From positions 73,142,721 to 73,206,720 of the forward strand of contig CM035407.1 of the NCBI GenBank assembly GCA_020310875.1: 64,000 nucleotides of DNA, written 5' to 3'. Positions 61,379 through 64,000 of this stretch are shown piece after piece. The notes beneath the pieces are model-generated. The model did not search any database and was not told where the DNA came from. It was given only the letters and a program-made list of their open reading frames with translations. Every line of letters starts with the position of its first letter. Positions within the stretch are counted from its first letter, which is position 1. This stretch comes from Ceratopteris richardii. Lineage: Eukaryota; Streptophyta; Polypodiopsida; Polypodiales; Pteridaceae. The position numbers and the translations under genes are program-made.

Positions 61379-62650
61379 TGTTGGAGCAAGTCTATGACAA
61401 GCCTAAGTATTGGCTTGAGTCCCACAAAGTCATAGAAAAAGCCTTACAATGAAGACTATGTAAACTTCACTTATGAACTACCTCTTGCAACTTTTGAAGA
61501 GTTTACTTAATGTAAAAGTAAGAGAATCTTAAGTGGTTGAGTCCACTTGATCAAGAATGGAAAGAGGAGCCACGAATTTGTGATTTGTGGTAGGTAGAGA
61601 ATCAAATCAATCATTGATTGATTGGAGAGTGATTGAGGGAAGTTAGCCTCCCAAACTCAACTATAAATAGATGGAAGTTTTAGTCGTGGTGAGAGCGACC
61701 TATGTGAAGACCTCCAAGAGCTGAGCTTTATGCCATATCAAGGTGTGATTACAAGGCACACATATGTATCAGTAATTCCATTGTATTTTACAAGCAATAT
61801 ACTTTCATTTTCATTATCATTTGGGTTCATATTTCCATGTTCTTGTGAAGTGTACTACTCACTGTCATATCTCTCAGTTTTCTCAGTCAGCTTGCAGAGA
61901 TGTTTTCTCTGAGCTTGGTGCATCATTTTCAGTGATTTAACTTGGTAAAGTTAGCTCTATAAGTCTACTATATGCTCACAAATTTTCATGTCATTTGGAT
62001 GTTGAAATCTTCAGTTATGTTCATTTGAATTCAACAGGGTCTGTTCATCTTCACTTCTCTGTCAGGTACCCGACTTTTTCACTCACCTTGTCAGAGCCAT
62101 TTCTCAGTGGTTACTCATCCCAATTCAGTGATTTAAAGCTTGTTGGATTCACTTACTGTCTAGTATAACCATACAAATTTTCATAATCATTGGATTCCTA
62201 CATTTTGAGTTATGTTTATTTTTCTGCTCACTGGTCTCAAACTGTAGCAGCCCGTGAAAATCGGGATGATGTCATCACTTGTTAAAACTCATTCTCAGTG
62301 TGTGGTTTATTATTTTTGATGAGATTACTCTTGAAAGTTATCTCTTTAAGTTACCTAGACTTCCCCAAGAGGAATTAAGCTAATTGCTGCTGCGCTCAGA
62401 GAATTATGTAAAACACTGGACAGGTGTATGAACCAAGAATAGCAAGTTTTCACCTCTGAGCTAACTCCAACTTATCTGTTTTGATCTATCTTTTTGAGAG
62501 TGATCTTCCAAGGTACATAGGGTGTCTAATACATCCATTGGCAAGCTAAAAGGGCCCTCCATATACTCCTGGAGTTCATTTGGCTGGTGTAGATCAAGGA
62601 TTTTGCAACACCTCTTCATCTTCAAGCACATACCTATCCATCTCTTCACA
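61379..62650 (+). repeat. E8 3' LTR, full length
   Basis: 1272 bases, TGTTGGAGCAAGTC to CATCTCTTCACA. TATA box CTATAAATAG at 61661-61670. Confidence 0.9.
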
Positions 62651-62994
62651 TTGATCATGTGTTGCTTTGATATGTTCGGAAGTCCTAGAACACCTTGATC
62701 CCTGCATATATCCTTCAAGGTTCTTTCATTCACATGAGCAAGTCTCTTATGCCACACTTCAAGCTCACTTAGGGTTTGATACCAAAGTTGAATAGAGCTA
62801 TGTTCCTGGTTTCTGCTACTTCAAAAGTAAAGAGCCTACCATGCTTCTCAACTCAGGCTATCTTCTTGAAGCCTTGACATGGATCTTCCACAAAAGCTCC
62901 ATGTTGGGTGAACCTAACTTGCAAGCCTTTTTCAACTATTTGGCCTACACTTATTAGGTTCTTAGTGATAGTGGGTACATAGAGAACCTTACTT
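62651..62994 (-). mobile_element. Copia E7, protease and pre-integrase part
   Basis: Resumption of E7 right of E8. Leftward it shows the end of protease (KVLYVPTITKNLISVG near 62980, VEDPCQGFKKIA near 62880) and the pre-integrase MWHKRLAHVNERTLKDICRD (62757 onward) up to the E8 LTR edge. Gag is absent: protease sequence joins the 5' LTR segment directly near 62995. It is broken. Confidence 0.82.
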
Positions 62995-64000
62995 GAAAGA
63001 ACTTGGAGAAGCTTGTAGAAGGTAGAAAAGTGTGTTTCGAAGCGACGAAGTTTGGTTAAGCCAACTGGCACATGACCAGCCCTTGAGCTTATGGAGACTC
63101 AAATAGACCTTATAGGAATTCCATAAGTGCAAAGAAACACACTATGTACTTTGGAGCATCAAGGAGAATGAGTCGATACAAAACAGATAGGTTCGCGGGT
63201 CGACTAGCTCAAAAAAGTTACTATCTATGGAAGAGACAATGAACTTCAAATGCCCATAGCGACCAGCGTGATTACAATTAGAAAAAATCCTTTTATGGGA
63301 GTGATACACATAGGGTTGAGTGTATGGAATGCACAAAAGTATAAAGAATAAGCAAAATATGCTATAGGAATGAATGCGACATTCACCGGTGGTACTTCCT
63401 ATTTTTTAGGAATATGCAGAGATTGACCCGGAGGCAGAAAAACTCAGATTTCTCCCAATCTACTAAACCAAATGCTTTGACAATTTACAGGCATAAATTA
63501 GGCACTTATACCTGTCCAATGAGTTATCGTGCACTCAATTTGGAGCTTTGGAGAGAGAGCAGCAGCCTCTGCAAGATTACTGTTGGCGAAGAAGATGATG
63601 CAGAAAATTGAAGGAGCAATACAATGATGGTCACAAGTGTATGTATACTGCTTCCATGTAATGTACAAGTGATTTCAAATCCCTATATAGCCTCTAGGAG
63701 TGTTCCAAAACTTTTACAAGTTGAATTTGATCTCAAATGAAGGTGGGAATGGTTGTTGGAGGGAATCAATTCACTTTCCTACAATCTAGGAAAACTAAAG
63801 ATCTTGATTGATCTACTTTTAGGTGATTTGATTTGCTTGATTGAATGCAACTTCAACCACCACAAATTCATGGGATTTGGGCTCTATCTTTCTACCTTTA
63901 CATGTGTAAAGCTCAAGGCTTTTACAACGGTAAATGAACCATCAAAAATCTCTCAAAAAAATACAATAAATGAGCATATGAAAAAAGAACTCTCCAACGG
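62995..64000 (-). repeat. 5' LTR of E7, running off the window
   Basis: Second copy of the LTR at 54011-55194, covering the equivalent of about 54124-55120 and continuing past the window end. The apparent plus- and minus-strand short frames are not supported as genes. Confidence 0.75.

Larger units (their letters stand above)
56892..62650 (+). mobile_element. Copia element E8, young, nearly whole interior
   Basis: Plus-strand copia inserted in E7. Parts: remnant of the 5' LTR (56892-57095); primer site TGGTATCAGAACAAGG (57097-57112); gag (from 57113, MEDGFPSSIDKLDRGNYSAW, with Arg/Gly- and Asn/Tyr-rich tail to about 58150); protease YIDSGCSNHVAGN (near 58210); pre-integrase [16 protein letters not shown] (near 58620); integrase (about 58800-59400: [28 protein letters not shown]); RT (about 59800-60740); RNase H (about 60870-61340: SDADWAGSKEDRRSTSGYL); purine tract CTTGAGGGGGAGC; 3' LTR 61379-62650. 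The interior has about three interruptions. The shared 204 bases of the LTRs differ at two positions, so it is recent. The missing start of the 5' LTR is explained by a deletion shared with E7. Confidence 0.94.

Overview
This window is repeat-dominated nuclear DNA from a land plant. The retroelement families, iMet-type primer sites (TGGTATCAGAGC and variants), tRNA-derived SINE and BTB/POZ gene fragment are all plant-like. The density of old, nested LTR retrotransposons and the near absence of genes would suit a large genome such as a gymnosperm's. That last step is inference; nothing seen fixes the species. About 90% of the window can be assigned to mobile elements, and only one host gene fragment was recognised (about 41.8-42.9 kb).

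Layout. 1-2.3 kb: decayed Ty3/gypsy pol (+). 3.0-11.2 kb: an old Ty1/copia remnant (E1, -) split by a complete-length copia (E2, +, 5061-10740). 12.2-24.0 kb: a long non-coding LTR element (D', -) containing a deleted copia (E4) and another copia (E5, target duplication AAATT). E5 in turn holds a 1.16-kb long-inverted-repeat DNA element. 24.0-40.0 kb: an old copia (H, +) interrupted twice, first by a second non-coding LTR element (D+, 24046-33870, target duplication CTTAG) and then by a young copia (E3, -, 34029-39117, target duplication CTATC). D' and D+ are the same family in opposite orientation, 89 bases apart, so they form a very large imperfect inverted repeat.

40.0-44.0 kb is the least repetitive part: microsatellites, one intact-looking SINE with a target duplication of up to 16 bases, and the BTB/POZ gene. 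44.1-45.8 kb: a truncated copia (E6, -) sitting in the LTR of a + strand gypsy-like element (T). 46.1-54.0 kb: T's leader with microsatellites, a coding-like stretch of unknown family on +, a gypsy gag-protease segment on - and a protease segment on +. 54.0-64.0 kb: a decayed copia (E7, -) with LTRs of about 1.2 kb, into which a young copia (E8, +, 56892-62650) inserted. One deletion appears to have removed both the start of E8's first LTR and the neighbouring integrase of E7.

The genes do not form a pathway; what the window records is a sequence of insertions. The most unusual item is the D family: no recognisable protein, LTRs of about 450-490 bases, and inside each full LTR a tRNA-like module with A and B boxes at exact tRNA spacing, upstream of an ordinary TATA box. 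Coordinates of decayed elements are approximate unless a terminal repeat or target duplication is quoted.
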